Source: Owenia fusiformis (taxonomy: Eukaryota; Annelida; Polychaeta; Sabellida; Oweniidae). Taken from it: DNA of 64,000 bases. The stretch spans positions 17,187,181-17,251,180 of the forward strand of contig CAIIXF020000010.1 of assembly GCA_903813345.2 (NCBI GenBank), given 5' to 3'. The position numbers and the translations under genes were made by a program. Shown here one piece after another: positions 23,701 through 34,000 of this stretch. Under the pieces are notes generated by a model. That model searched no databases and was not told the DNA's origin. It saw only the letters and a program-made list of their open reading frames with translations. Position 1 is the stretch's first letter; every line of letters begins with the position of its first letter.

Positions 23701-26527
23701 CTAGAGAGGACCCCAACAGCAGCAAAGTGGACCTCGACCTATTGCTGGCTCCACCCCTGGTAGGTTTTCTTTGAGCAGGGTATCAATAACTATGTCAAAA
23801 AATATAATATCCTGACTGAAAGTGCCCCTTATGTTATTACAAAATGTTTGAAATGGTATTGTTTTGTAGTTTTTGTTGTTTAATGAATGGAATAAACTGA
23901 AACTGAAGAATTTAACCTTGGATTTAAGAGGTTGAAGAAGGCGGTAGATCATTGGTTCCTTTGTAAAAAATGTAAAACTTCGCATATTTCAGAAACCTTC
24001 AAAGGATGATTTTGACTCACTATCTGCTCTTGATATAGCTGAGCAACTGACCTACTTGGACCACAAGATCTTCATGGCTATACAGAGTCAGTAAGTAAAG
24101 CCACAAATAGTTATTGATATCATATAGGACTGACCATAAGCTTGGATGTTATTTTTGATAATTTCATAAAATGGCTTGAATTCCATGAATAACAAACTGT
24201 GATTTTGACAGTACCCATTAATCCAATACACTATCTACGACTTTTAAAGCATTATAGTTCATTCGTGATTTAGGTATGAATTTGGTATGCTCGTCATATT
24301 TCATGGAACATACAGAAACTAAGAACCACTCAGAACGAGGCAAAACTTTATTGTACCTTCTTATACTTTGTAATTGGTTACCAGATGGACAGGTTAGGCT
24401 GTGCTGTGAAATCTTTTTTATACATCACATAGTAGCAGTTTTTTTCTTGCTTTCAGTGAGTTACTTGGCCAATCATGGATGAAGCCTGAGAAATCTCACA
24501 TGGCGCCTCATGTCCTATTGGTTAGTAAGAGATTCAATGAAGTCAGCCGATTGGTCGTCTCGGAAATTATTGGTCGCCATGGGAGCATCACAGATCGGTT
24601 AGCGTGTATTGAGAAATGGGCAGCCATCGCTGATATATGTCGCTGTATGCACAATTATAATGGTGTGTTACAGATCTGTGCAGCTTTTGTTAACTGCTCA
24701 GTCTATAGACTGAAAAGGACTTGGGAAAGGCTTCCTAAACAGGTATTTGTAAAACACCTGCTATCGTAAAACCTGTCTAAACTGCTGATCTTGGGATGTA
24801 TTAAACGAGTAGTCTTATGTCAGAATATCTATATTTGTAAATAGCTGAACAAATTGTAAGAGACAAGCATTTACATGCATGTAATGATAAAACATTGTAC
24901 TGTATATTGTCATACCTATGGTAAATGGTCAGTGTGATTTTACAGACAAAGCAGATGATTGAAAAGCTGCAGACATTAGTGTCTTCTGATGGGAGGTTCA
25001 AGAACATGAGAGATGCCCTTCATAGGTAGGTGAAAATAGATTCTTCCTAATTAACAAATATTCCTTAAGACAAGACAATAACAGGGAAAACTAAAGATGG
25101 AGTTGTGAATCTTTTCAAGTTGCCTTGGCTCCAGAATCTTAGGCAAACATGATGGGTTTGGTTGAGTCATGACATTTATGAACTTCAAGATGTGGTCACT
25201 CTATTATTTTCTGTACATACAGTGATATAATAATGGCACTATTTGACGAGCTCATATGGTAGTCCCTGTGCTAATTCCTTTATTACAAATTATTATTACA
25301 AATTATTACTACATTACTATTTGATTTGCATTGAGGAATACTTTTTGAAAACTTCTTTCAACTCTTATAGAATCATCATATTTTGGAAGCATTTTAAATT
25401 AAGTTGAGAAAGTAGGGAAAATATTTAATACCCAGGATTTAATATTTGAAATGAACTGCTACTGTGGCAGTGTTTTATACATTGCATGCCTCAAAAGGCA
25501 ACTCTACCATTGTTTTTCCAAACAAAATTTTGTATTTTTCAGGTGTGATCCCCCTTGTATTCCATATCTGGGCATGTACCTGACTGATTTATCATTCATA
25601 GAGGAGGGCACCCCCAACTTCACAGAGGAATCAGGGTTAGCTAACTTCAGCAAAATGAGAATGGTAAGTGGCTGTGTTAAATAATGCATTGCTAGTTAGA
25701 GTGCCAAAAGAAAGCCTGGCAGGTGGGACTAGAATTTGAAAGCCTCTTGACAAAGAACAAGGATATTTTAGCTACATGCTACTTATATAACCTTTCTTAA
25801 AGTATGATCCTTTATGAATGAGACTATATTACTGTACACACACTATTACATCATTACATGTACATGCATTAGTACAGTGCATTTGTAAATAATCAAGCTT
25901 TTATTTGTTTCAAGGTTGCCCATGTTATCAGGGAGATCCAGTTGTTCCAGCAGACTACATATAGGATAGAGCATCATCCTAGGGTAGGTTTATGTCCAAT
26001 CCATCATCACTTCATCCAAAATGATTTACTTATATTTCCTCTAAAAATCTCAAAGTTCAAGTTGTGATTCATGATTTTTTGTTAAACCTTCAGGAGACCC
26101 ATCATTTATTTGATTTGTCATTTACAGTAAACCTGTCCAAGTGGAACACCTTTGGTACCTCTTATAGGTGTTCCACTTCAAAAGGTGTTCCACTAATAGA
26201 GGTTAATTTAACATAAGTCAGTTGGTTTTGAGCTCTGAAAAGTCTTCCACTAATGTTAATAGAGCTGTCCCACTTGTAAAGGTGTTTCACTTTATAGGAT
26301 TCACTGTATTCTCAACTACTGTGCGTGAAGGGATACTGTGACTATGCAACACATGAATGACCATATGTATGCCTAAACAGCTGATGTAGTTTTTTTATTT
26401 ACTTTAGGTGACAAATTACCTACTGGATCCTTCAAGACTCCTTGAAGAAGAGGAAACATATAGAGCATCATTGTTGATCGAACCACGTCAATCTCGCATT
26501 TCAACTGTCACAACACCAACACCATGA
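425..26527 (+). CDS. RASGRF: RasGRF-type Ras guanine-nucleotide exchange factor (3' part)
   Basis: Multi-exon gene entering from the left edge. Exons read by eye: 425-542, 1475-1647, 8270-8348, 11000-11223, 11626-11708, 16269-16344, 16646-16842, 17161-17657, 18178-18810, 19228-19377, 19630-19783, 20212-20327 (or 21790-21899), 23096-23211, 23580-23759, 23993-24090, 24457-24742, 24946-25025, 25543-25663, 25915-25983, 26408-26527 (stop TGA). All introns are GT-AG and phases agree; the sum is 3570 nt, giving 1189 residues with no internal stop. Domain order is end of DH, second PH, REM, Ser-rich linker, CDC25. By family knowledge the protein catalyses GDP release from Ras (and Rac through DH) after calcium/calmodulin or kinase input, at the plasma membrane. 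The N-terminal PH, IQ and most of DH lie upstream of the window. RASGRF1 versus RASGRF2 orthology is not resolved; an invertebrate co-orthologue of both is likely. Confidence 0.93.
596..1299. mobile_element. TGTCACCACC-ended non-autonomous element, copy 1
   Basis: Starts TGTCACCACC (596-605) and ends with its exact inverse GGTGGTGACA (1290-1299), 704 bp, inside a RasGRF intron. The subterminal text (gacagattgttatagtctccaac) matches copies at 11266, 14632 and 61385. No coding capacity is visible. Confidence 0.65.
2854..5608. mobile_element. Nested inverted-repeat element inside the larger transposon
   Basis: About 2.75 kb. The outer 47 bp are perfect inverted repeats, beginning TTACCCTTATAAAAAATTC at 2855 and ending with its inverse at 5607. 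Arms of about 220-310 bp are full of AATGGTTGCA/TGCAACCATT variants on opposite strands. The core contains a 22-bp tandem repeat (4090-4185) and no open reading frame of note. It is a non-autonomous element inserted in, or co-evolved with, the left half of the larger transposon. Confidence 0.7.
4090..4185. repeat. 22-bp tandem repeat, about 4.5 copies
   Basis: Successive copies of TTGAACAGCTAATTAAAACGG with single-base changes, ending in a diverged TTGACCAG copy. It lies in the core of the nested element. Confidence 0.8.
6125..6915 (+). pseudogene. Frameshifted transposon protein, PIN/FEN1-like
   Basis: Two overlapping frames carry consecutive parts of one protein. The first (6125-6430) has VDTDVFLLL and then [17 protein letters not shown]. 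The second (about 6411-6915) has [32 protein letters not shown] and NYQTYIWK, ending near [15 protein letters not shown] recognise this order from uncharacterised proteins common in invertebrate and fish genomes. The D-T-D motif and the GCDxxSxF segment recall PIN/FEN1-type nucleases (acidic site and helix-hairpin region). The frame breaks near 6410-6420, within the expected GKGK-like loop, and no N-terminal part is present, so the copy is dead. Confidence 0.6.
8534..10130. mobile_element. GCTCACATGGT-ended element with internal tandem units
   Basis: Begins GCTCACATGGT (8534-8544) and ends with its exact inverse ACCATGTGAGC (10120-10130), 1597 bp, in a RasGRF intron. A (GTCTGTCC)n-type run follows the left end (about 8566-8620). 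Then come five copies of a unit starting near GGCACGTTTTAAAACCTCTG (8630, 8780, about 9129, 9470, 9803), each containing AAAATGGCCGCCATTTTTGT and CTCGCGAAATTCACTTTTG; full units are about 330-350 bp and the first is truncated to about 150. Elements of this style are abundant in molluscan genomes in my recollection. No transposase is seen. Confidence 0.75.
10232..10826. repeat. 93-bp tandem array, about 6.4 copies
   Basis: Near-identical 93-bp units containing CAAAAGAGATCAGTCAA, CATTTCTGCTGCAAAGTACAA and TACTCAAGATTCTTTG. Since 93 is divisible by three, one frame stays open for 188 codons, but the array sits in an intron, has no splice-consistent context and is not expected to be coding. Copies become more similar towards the right end, consistent with recent expansion there. 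Confidence 0.85.
11266..11391. mobile_element. TGTCACCACC element, short copy
   Basis: Starts TGTCACCACC at 11266 and ends in text matching the right end of the 61385-62858 copy (atattttgcatgttaatgccttg). It is a deleted copy about 125 bp long in a RasGRF intron. Confidence 0.5.
12055..12148. mobile_element. CAGTAAAACCTG-ended MITE (hairpin)
   Basis: A 94-bp hairpin that starts CAGTAAAACCTG and ends CAGGTTTTACTG, with inverted GTGGAACACC/GGTGTTCCAC boxes inside. Diverged relatives lie at 22537-22946, 26124-26308 and 27579-27697. Confidence 0.75.
12464..12499 (+). CDS. RASGRF: Candidate 36-nt in-frame microexon in RasGRF
   Basis: Within the 11709-16268 intron. It follows a pyrimidine run (ttcttttttt) and a CAG acceptor and is followed by a GTAAGA donor. 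Its 36 nt keep the flanking phase (2 in, 2 out) and would add twelve residues around [11 protein letters not shown], a basic helical insert just before the REM domain. A tandem acceptor three bases upstream (AAG/CAG) would give 39 nt, also in frame. Vertebrate RasGRF proteins as I recall them have no clear equivalent, so this would be an optional exon. Confidence 0.45.
12720..12985. repeat. About 42-bp degenerate tandem repeat
   Basis: Units around ATATTCTTGGCTTTCATTG followed by AATGAATTGAATGTTATTG, six to seven copies, some deleted. Intronic and non-coding. Confidence 0.7.
13436..13483. repeat. Purine-rich G-run tract
   Basis: A stretch of GAGGGG/GAGAGG repeats about 48 bp long on the plus strand, with at least four runs of G, about 200 bp upstream of the 24-nt candidate microexon. 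A G-quadruplex is possible in principle. Confidence 0.5.
13692..13715 (+). CDS. RASGRF: Candidate 24-nt in-frame microexon in RasGRF
   Basis: It is preceded by a strong pyrimidine tract (tttctattcctctttcctgtcag) and followed by a consensus GTGAGT donor. The 24 nt preserve phase 2 and would insert eight residues, YIASTEIW, between the PH-distal segment and the REM entry SDPKLF. Both splice signals are stronger than those of several certain exons in the gene. It is compatible with inclusion alone or together with the 36-nt microexon at 12464. Confidence 0.5.
14632..14745. mobile_element. TGTCACCATC element fragment
   Basis: TGTCACCATCACTAGTTGTG followed by acatattgttatagtctccaac and a segment resembling the 596-1299 copy. 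The right end is not identifiable. Confidence 0.4.
16269..16842 (+). CDS. RASGRF: RasGRF exons for REM (Ras exchanger motif) domain
   Basis: Two exons, 16269-16344 and 16646-16842. The first encodes [18 protein letters not shown] and the second starts [18 protein letters not shown] and continues with [15 protein letters not shown], the hallmark helices of the RasGEF N-terminal (REM) module. REM packs against and stabilises the helical hairpin of the CDC25 domain. Phase 0 joins the two exons, and the second leaves phase 2. Confidence 0.95.
17161..17657 (+). CDS. RASGRF: RasGRF linker exon with seven KRxS(I/M/V)DS repeats
   Basis: A 497-nt exon (phase 2 in, 1 out) between REM and CDC25. From about 17393 to 17650 it encodes seven tandem copies of a 10- to 14-residue unit built on S-K-R-[TAPV]-S-[IMV]-D-S-[RK] followed by a Tyr/Asp-rich spacer; the last copy begins MKRVSIDS. 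Every unit has Arg two residues before the central Ser and Asp two residues after it. Vertebrate RasGRF has a disordered, phosphorylated linker here, but I know of no such repeat. An overlapping frame stays open for 81 codons because of the repeat and is not coding. Confidence 0.9.
18178..19783 (+). CDS. RASGRF: RasGRF proline/serine-rich linker exons
   Basis: Three exons, 18178-18810, 19228-19377 and 19630-19783, joined in phase 1 and leaving phase 2. They encode a low-complexity linker rich in Ser-Pro with recurring basic-SP motifs such as RRGTSP, RKATSP, SKRASSP, RRRAPSP and QRAPSP, which fit proline-directed kinase sites preceded by basic residues. No folded domain is visible. The third exon has two possible acceptors six bases apart (AG at 19628-19629 and 19634-19635), both in frame, so two residues may be optional. 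Confidence 0.88.
20212..20327 (+). CDS. RASGRF: RasGRF alternative exon A (RRIS version)
   Basis: A 116-nt exon with ctgccag acceptor and GTAAGG donor, phase 2 in and phase 1 out. It encodes the conserved small-residue helix ([16 protein letters not shown]) that precedes the CDC25 domain in RasGRF proteins, then [17 protein letters not shown] aligns with the RRMS site of vertebrate RasGRF1, a known PKA-type phosphorylation site in that family. It is paralogous to exon B at 21790-21899. Confidence 0.88.
21790..21899 (+). CDS. RASGRF: RasGRF alternative exon B (site-less duplicate of exon A)
   Basis: A 110-nt exon with ttgtag acceptor and GTACTA donor, phase 2 in and phase 1 out exactly as exon A. 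It encodes [17 protein letters not shown], then [12 protein letters not shown], clearly a duplicate of exon A, but RRIS is replaced by RGIN. Using both exons, or neither, would break the reading frame before CDC25, so the two can only be used one at a time. Confidence 0.85.
22537..22946. mobile_element. CAGTAAAACCTG-family element, 410-bp copy
   Basis: Left end GAACAGTTTAACCTG with TCCAAACACC nearby; right end GGTGTTTGGATTATAG, then ACAGGTTTTACTGTTC, inverse of the left. Repeated AACACCTC boxes inside. It lies in the RasGRF intron between exon B and the CDC25 exons. Confidence 0.6.
23096..26527 (+). CDS. RASGRF: RasGRF exons for CDC25 (RasGEF catalytic) domain and C-terminus
   Basis: Nine exons: 23096-23211, 23580-23759, 23993-24090, 24457-24742, 24946-25025, 25543-25663, 25915-25983 and 26408-26527, with the catalytic domain beginning near [14 protein letters not shown]. 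Family landmarks include [73 protein letters not shown] and NFSKMRM. The helical hairpin that opens the Ras nucleotide site falls after FIEEGTPNF. The protein ends 40 codons into the last exon, at [10 protein letters not shown], close to the usual family C-terminus. (Eight exon ranges are listed; the ninth segment is alternative exon A or B upstream.). Confidence 0.95.
26124..26308. mobile_element. CAGTAAAACCTG-family element, degenerate copy
   Basis: Left end ACAGTAAACCTGTCCAAGTG, right end close to GTTTCACTTTATAGGATTCAC then TGT, with internal GGTGTTCCACT boxes. It lies in the last RasGRF intron. Confidence 0.55.
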
Positions 26528-26579
26528 CACACCACATATCAGTCATGACTCACCACAACTCATAAATGAATGAGTGAAA

Positions 26580-26754
26580 AATAAATACTCATTATTAGGA
26601 AAAATCTGATTTGTACATGTAAATACTGATAGTTTGTATTAATATACATGTAAATGTAGTTAAAACAAGAAGAAAATCATATGAATTGAACAATTTTAAG
26701 AGGGTCATATTATTATGATGGAATACATATTTAAATTCTATCATTCATAATAAA
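26580..26754 (+). terminator. Candidate RasGRF polyadenylation signals
   Basis: AATAAA occurs 53 nt after the stop codon (26580-26585) and again at 26749-26754. Either could end a short 3'UTR. A further AATAAA at 30452-30457 leaves open a much longer 3'UTR. The choice cannot be made without transcripts. Confidence 0.4.
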
Positions 26755-28239
26755 CATTGACAGATAGAAAGTGACACGGTTCATCTCAGTTTGATTGTTC
26801 AACAGAATAATTCATATTCTTGAAGTTAGAGATGATGACTGAAAATAAGTACATGATCAATGAAAAGAGACAAAGATCATAGAATATATAAGTATATGAT
26901 CTATGAACGACAGGCGTGGGGCATATTGTCTACTATAAATCATACAATATGATTATATATTGTACATCATTTATTGTGTTGCAGCTATATAGTAGATTAG
27001 ATTTAGAGAATTCTCATTGTAAGATTAATCAATTAGCATTAGGAGTCATCATATTATCATATAGGCTACATGTCATTTTAAACATTATCAGAAAACTTGG
27101 GTGACAATGTCCATATGTCAATGAAATGAATTGTATTATGGAAACCCCCTCCCTAGATGATAGATTTTAAACTGTTGATTCGTGTTTCAACTGAATCTAA
27201 AACAGCAACATTCAACACATATGAATTTAGAGAAGGGGTATTCCTGTCATTTGAAATACAACTGTTTCGGAAAGAAAACCATTGCAAACCCCTATAATAC
27301 ATATTAAGGTGCCAGTGGGGAATCTCTTTTTACATCAAATTGATTCTGTCAGATACATATAAGATAGTATGAAAACAATTTTTAAAAAGAACTTGTTTGA
27401 TACAACATGTTTATGTATATTTCAGTCACAATATACACGCCATCACACATTATACAAGTCAAATGCTCACAAAAACTTGTGAGTTGTAATGTGAGTATGT
27501 ATTGTAACTGCTCTTTTAAACCATGCTCACTGTTTTCATATTGCATAAAATAATACTGTCACCATCAATTTACTTCTACATTAAAACCTGTTCAAGTGGA
27601 ATGGAAGGAATAAAATGTTTGAATCACAGAGGTTCAATCAAAAATTAAACCAGTAGGTCAGTTCCATTTTAGAGGTGCGTCCACTTGACAGGCTGTGATG
27701 TAGGTGAGCTCAAATCCAATATATATCAATAGAATATATTAAATGTATAGGTAGTGGCATTTACAAGGGGTGATCAATAAAGTCAGTCTTGGTTTCCTTA
27801 TAAATATGTAATCATCGTGAGGGTCTACCATCTGTTCTTTTCTTTGCAAGGATGGTCTGAGTATCTCAATGTCATACTGTTAAATCAGTGCATAATCCTT
27901 CAGTCATAGCAATGTAAATTCCTCAATGGATCAAGATGTCTGAATGCCAGGCAATAGACTTATTACAAGCTACCTGTTTATTATTATATTATATGAAATG
28001 ATCTTGTAGATAACAGCAAACTAGTACCACCTATCAGAATCATCATTAGAAGTCTGTTTGTTAAAAATGCAGTGTTGTTTGTGAATGAATTATGAAATGG
28101 TATGCCTTACACAACTGTGTAAGTTGTGTCTAAATAATAATTGATGACACAACTGTGTAAGACTTGAATTTCATGGTAACTTGTTAGATAGATGGAGTTT
28201 CATTTATCATGATGAGCAAATGAAAGGTCTACATAATGT

Positions 28240-28640
28240 GTTTAACATGTATGTGTACATTATTCCTACACCGTATTTATACATTATGACTACAATATAT
28301 GAAGTCAAATAAATAGGCATGATGAACACTTTTTGACATGAATACATAATGACTACTCCAAATGTGGACATGATGTCAACACTTAACATTTGTAGACATA
28401 ATAATTGATCTAGTACATTATGACTTCACTGAATACTTACATAATGACTACACTATACAACATATATAGACACAATGCCACAGCTATAAGACCTTGTACA
28501 CATTCTAAATACACTAAATCTGTACATGATGACTATACCATACACTAAACATGTATGTAGACATTATGACTATATGACCTCGTACTTGTTACACATTATG
28601 ACTACAATCAAGTGTACATGATGACTACACTATACATTTT
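28240..28640. repeat. Degenerate ACATTATGACTACA repeats
   Basis: About fifteen irregularly spaced copies of (T)ACATTATGACTACA/ACATGATGACTACACTATAC, with no single period. Non-coding. Confidence 0.6.
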
Positions 28641-28716
28641 GACATTATAACTACACTCTAATTGCAATCAGTGTATTTTGAATTCCAGGTCATAAAAATT
28701 TATGGTCACTGAAATT

Positions 28717-28776
28717 GAAAATGAAAGCATGGGGATCGAAAATGAAAGCATGGGGTTTGAAAATGAAAGCATGGGG
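28717..28776. repeat. Three copies of a 22-23-bp repeat
   Basis: Three units of GAAAATGAAAGCATGGGG with a 4-5-bp variable joint. Confidence 0.8.
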
Positions 28777-29721
28777 TCATTTGCAAAGGAAAATGAGCAT
28801 TAAATGATCAATCATCAGTTTTCATTGATCTCTTATAATGTACAGTGAGTTGTAAACATTGTAAATAACTGTATAGTACATACATAGCTGTTTTCATGTA
28901 TCACTTAGAATGTTGTCATACAAGTTCTTTGCAGATTAGCTCATGTTTACATTGAGACTTTATATTGGAATTCGTTTTGTTGTAGTTTTTAGGGTTTTTT
29001 CTAATGCTGCCTTTTGTGGTTCCTTCTTAATGGGACAGAAAGGTCAACAGTTGAAAACAGACTTATTGAATAAATAACATTTGTGGTTTTTGAGTCCACT
29101 CTGGAATTGATGAAAATCACAATTTAGCTAGGAGTTGTTCATTTGTACATCTATGAACTATTCCCCAAAAATTTATAGTAAGTTACAGTTGAAGCAACTA
29201 GCAACATCTGAATTCTGGGTAAGGGTTTTATGTCATGTGAGTTGGCAGCTCAGTTCCGAAAGATTTAGATCAGTCGCATTGCAAGTCAAGGAGGCATGTG
29301 TTAAAGTACTGCATTTATTTGTATGAATGAATATCCTCTTTTATTTATTTAACCTACTCATAACAATCAGGTTGGTGCAGCATTTGTGGAAAGAAAACCA
29401 TCAATATTTCATCTTTTTTAATATGAATTTGTGTTGTATTGTACAATGCCAGAGTGTATGGCAATTCAAGTATCACGCTTTCATTCCTCTACAAAAACAA
29501 CAAAATAATGGGGATAACAGGGTGAAAATTAAGAAATAATGACATTATTCTCATGAGAATTTTACAATTATGTATCATTTATGTGCATTTTGGTGCCATA
29601 TGTTAGAGAGGGTGTTGCCATATTTAGATGTTCTCAGATGTAGTTATCCACTACTATTCTTGCATTTTAACACTTCGGTATATTTTGAAGGTTGTATTCA
29701 GTGGGAAGGATGTTTCACAGG

Positions 29722-29831
29722 ATTCTGGGTAGAATGTGCTCCATCAAAAGTATGTTGCATTCTGGGAAGAATGTTATGTGGAATGTGTTACATTCTGGGT
29801 AGGATCTTTGTTGCATTCTGGGAAGAATGTC
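29722..29831. repeat. CATTCTGGGAAGAATGT cluster
   Basis: Four spaced copies of (C/G)ATTCTGGG(T/A)AG(A/G)A(T)GT; each is itself a partial palindrome (CATTCT...AGAATG). Confidence 0.6.
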
Positions 29832-31944
29832 TTATAATCTTGGACGGATGTTTAATGGGATGTTTAATGCTCTTTATTTCAACGATTTTTCTATTTTAAG
29901 TCTCAACACAATGACCTCTGTTTTGGTGTTCTGTACAGTGAGACAGAGTTGAGATGAAATATATAAATATTAACATATCATACATCTGTCTTTTCACAAA
30001 AATCAGAATAGGTTTGAAAGTGGCTTTATCAATGAGTAAAAAATGTAAATGAAAATGTGGAAAATGTATCCTAGGCAAAACATGTACAGTGTACTGAGGT
30101 TGCAAATATTGATAAATACATATGTAACTTGCTTCAATGGATGTAAACTATCAGACGGTCTGTTTTGTAGCCATAACACCATTGACGCACGATCCTCTGA
30201 ACTCATTCTATATTTTTGTGGAGAGAAATGTAAATCAATCATTTTTTGTTAGCACATGTGAAATTTATTTTTGTAATTATTTCTTTAACACTTCAATGAA
30301 TTAGTAACAGTTTCAATTAGCATTGTTTAGTTTTACAAGGCCTGTCTGATCTCATACTTTGGACACTTTCAATAATAAGCTTTAAATACTGTTTATAAAT
30401 ATATGAAAATGCTGCATTTAGTTTTTAGAAAGTGTCCTCAGAAGTACAGCAAATAAAGCATGCTGCATTAGAACCAGGCGTGGGATAGCTTAGGCAATTA
30501 AGTTTCTTTCTAAGATTTTTACCTTTAAAACAGTGGAAATTAAGTGAAATGGCAGCTTGAGTCGTAAGACATTTGACATAGCAACATGGTTGTTACATGT
30601 TTCTGATTTTCCGGTCCTTTATCTGTCTTATGAGATAATGATTGTAGTTAGGCTCAGAAAGGGTAGCCTTGTCCAAGTCGGTCTCTTTTACTTATCTTGA
30701 TTTCTATTATGATATAATTAAAGATCAGATAAGTAAAAAAAATACCGAGTTGGGCATGGCCAAGAAAGGAGTTTGTTATCCATTCCTCAGATCTATTGGT
30801 CACCTTGTCTGGCACAACAACCAATTGATGATTGCTCGCTATTATATCATATATCTTGCATTCCAATAAGAACTTATTTTACACTATTGAACTATATATA
30901 TATAGTAGGTAGATGTATATATATAAAATTGCACTGCTCTTGTACAGTATATCTCCACTGCTCTTTTTGTCGAAATTTTTACTATATATTCTTATGAGTC
31001 TTTCAGATATATTGTTGATATTTAGCACTGTTTCAATAATGTATTCATTTGTTGTTACAGTATAACTATATATATTATATATACAATGTTTACTATAATG
31101 TCATTATCACTAAAATGTACATGTATAAAATGTATATTTATGTGGAAACATGTTTTTGTGTGCAATATGTACCGTTTGTGCAATCTTCAACTCAACTCTT
31201 ATAGTATAAGGTATGTAGTGATTGATCTATTGTAGGTCCATATTTACTCTTTGGGACCTGTTACTATCTGCATTTATACAAATGCTCTTTACTAATTATC
31301 GTGAAATTGTTAAATTGTATTTTTTCCAATTCTATTATATATAAATATTATTATATTTAATTATTGACAATATTATTATATATATTCATATATTTTATCT
31401 TTGTGATATTGGAACTGGATTTGTCTAGTTAATAACTCTCTTGTTTTTTGTCATAAAGCAACTGTTTAAATCTGAAACTAAAGTTGTTTTGTTGTTTAAT
31501 AAGGAAACTGTCAAAGACTAAACTTGTATTGTATTCGCGAATGCTACCTACAGTAGCTGCTGCCGGGTTGATTGCAATTTAATGGCAAACTCATATAAAT
31601 ATGAAAAGTAGCTGTTTTGTACTCCAGTAGCTGCTTTGCTAATTGACGGGTTGACTATGAAAATCAGTAGGTTAATCCAGTAGGCGACAGTCGAAAGTTG
31701 CATTCGCGAATACAAGCTTAAGGTACATTTTACACAGCAGGGTTAAATTCCTTTGTTAGGAACCATTTTGACTAAAATCTCCCAATGATTTTGTGCCTCT
31801 GTAACACCTCAAAACCATTATTTTCAAAATACATCATAAAGAATCAAATGAACCTGCTGTATAACTCTAAACATAGGTTTCCTATGGTTTTGAAGGTTTA
31901 TCTGTGGTTGATATCAATGTAACATCTTACAAATGGTTGGAAAT

Positions 31945-33996
31945 ACATATCCAACCATGGGTATCAATATCCCTGAGTGCATATAGCAAATGGTTCAAAG
32001 TATATGGCTCCTATATTCTACATCTCAACTTTATCCAACCATGGATATCAATATCCCTGAGTGTATCTAAAAAATGGTTCAAAGTATATGGCTCCTATAT
32101 TCTACATCCCAACTTTATCCAACCATGGATATCAGTATCCCTGAGTGCATCTAAAAAATGGTTCAAAGTATATGGCTCCTATATTCTATATCCCAACTTT
32201 ATCCAACCATGGATATCAATATCCCTGAGTGCATCTAACAAATGGTTCAAAGTATATGGCTCCTTTATTCTATATCCCAACTTTATCCAACCATGGATAT
32301 CAATATCCCTGAGTGCATATAACAAATGGTTCAAAGTATATGGCTCCTATATTCTATATCTCAACTTTATCCAACCATGGATATCAGTATCCCTGAGTGC
32401 ATCTAAAAAATGGTTCAAAGTATATGGCTCCTATATTCCAAATCCCGACTTTATCCAACCATGGATATCAATATCCCCGAGTGCATCTAAAAAACGGTTC
32501 AAAGTATATGGCTCCTATATTCTATATCCCAACTTTATCCAACCATGGATATCAGTATCCCTGAGTGCATCTAAAAAATGGTTCAAAGTATATGGCTCCT
32601 ATATTCCAAATCCCGACTTTATCCAACCATGGATATCAATATCCCTGAGTGCATATATCAAAGGGTTCAAAGTATATGGCTCCTATATTCTAAATCCCAA
32701 CTTTATCCAACCATGGATATCAATATCCCTGAGTGCATATATCAAAGGGTTCAAAGTATATGGCTCCTATATTCTAAATCCCAACTTTATCCAAGCATGG
32801 ATATCAATATCCCTGAGTGCATATATCAAAGGGTTCAAAGTATATGGCTCCTATATTCTATATCCCAACTTTATCCAACTATGGATATCAATATCCCTGA
32901 GCGCATATAACAAAGTGTTCGAAGTGTATGGCTTCTATATTCTATATCCCAACTTTATCCAACCATGGATATCAATATCCCTGAGTGCATATATCAAAGG
33001 GTTCAAAGTATATGGCTCCTATATTCTATATCCCAACTTTATCCAACCATGGATATCAATATCCCTGAGTGCATATAACAAATGGTTCAAAGTATATGGC
33101 TCCTATATTCTAAATTCCAACTTTATCCAACCATGGATATCAATATCCCTGAGTGCATATATCAAAGGGTTCAAAGTATATGGCTCTTTTATTTTATATC
33201 TCAACTTTATCCAACCATGGATATCAATATCCCTGACTGCATATATCAAAGGGTTCAAAGTATATGGCTCCTATATTCTATATCTCAACTTTATCCAACC
33301 ATGGATATCAATATCCCTGAGTGCATATATCAAAGGCTTCAAAGTATATGGCTCCTATATTTTATATCCCAACTTTATCCAACCATGGATATCAATATCC
33401 CTGAGTGCATCTATCAAATGGTTCAAAGTATATGGCTCCTATATTCTATATCCCAACTTTATCCAACCATGGATATCAATATCCCTGAGTGCATCTATCA
33501 AATGGTTCAAAGTATATGGCTCCTATATTCTATATCTCAACTTTATCCAACCATGGATATCAATATCCCTGAGTGCATATATCAAAGGGTTCAAAGTATA
33601 TGGCTCCTATATTCTATATCTCAACTTTATCCAACCATGGATATCAATATCCCTGAGTGCATATATCAAAGGCTTCAAAGTATATGGCTCCTATATTCTA
33701 TATCCCAACTTTATCCAACCATGGATATCAATATCCCTGAGTGCATATAACAAATGGTTCAAAGTATATGGCTACTATATTCTATATCCCAACTTTATCC
33801 AACCATGGATATCAATATCCCTGAGTGCATCTAACAAATGGTTCAAAGTTTATGGCTCTTATATTCTATATCCCAACTTTATCCAACCATGGATATCAAT
33901 ATCCCTGAGTGCATATATCAAAGGGTTCAAAGTATATGGCTCCTATATTCTATATCCCAACTTTATCTAACCATGGATATCAATATCCCTGAGTGC
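31945..33996. repeat. 84-bp satellite array, about 24 copies
   Basis: Units of 84 bp containing TTTATCCAACCATGGATATC, AATATCCCTGAGTGCAT, GGTTCAAAGTATATGGCTCC and TATATTCTATATCCCAAC. Variants alternate between ATATCAAAGGG and CTAACAAATGG types. Because the unit is 28 codons long, one plus-strand frame is open for 688 codons and a second frame for up to 222; both encode only the iterated unit. One further unit lies at 36108-36192 beyond the foldback element, so the element split the array. It is treated as a satellite rather than a gene: there is no conserved domain, no splice context, and conservation is at DNA level in more than one frame. Confidence 0.9.
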
Positions 33997-34000
33997 ATAT

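Larger units (their letters stand above)
26528..31944. other. Gene-free stretch downstream of RasGRF
   Basis: AT-rich DNA with no recognisable exon on either strand. Contents seen: a degenerate CAGTAAAACCTG element (27579-27697), ACATTATGACTACA-type degenerate repeats (28240-28640), a 22-bp triplicate (28717-28776), a CATTCTGGGAAGAATGT cluster (29722-29831) and (TA)n-rich tracts around 30890-31400. Part may be RasGRF 3'UTR. Confidence 0.5.

Noticed and set aside
28240-28640. CRISPR-like spaced repeats
   Set aside because: Spacing is irregular, repeats are degenerate, and the DNA is eukaryotic.
29570-29899. 109-codon frame downstream of RasGRF
   Set aside because: Composed of CATTCTGGG-type repeats and low-complexity sequence, no splice or homology support.
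31904-33970. 688-codon open frame as a large repeat protein gene
   Set aside because: It consists only of the 84-bp satellite unit; another frame is also long-open, there is no gene context, and DNA-level repetition explains it.
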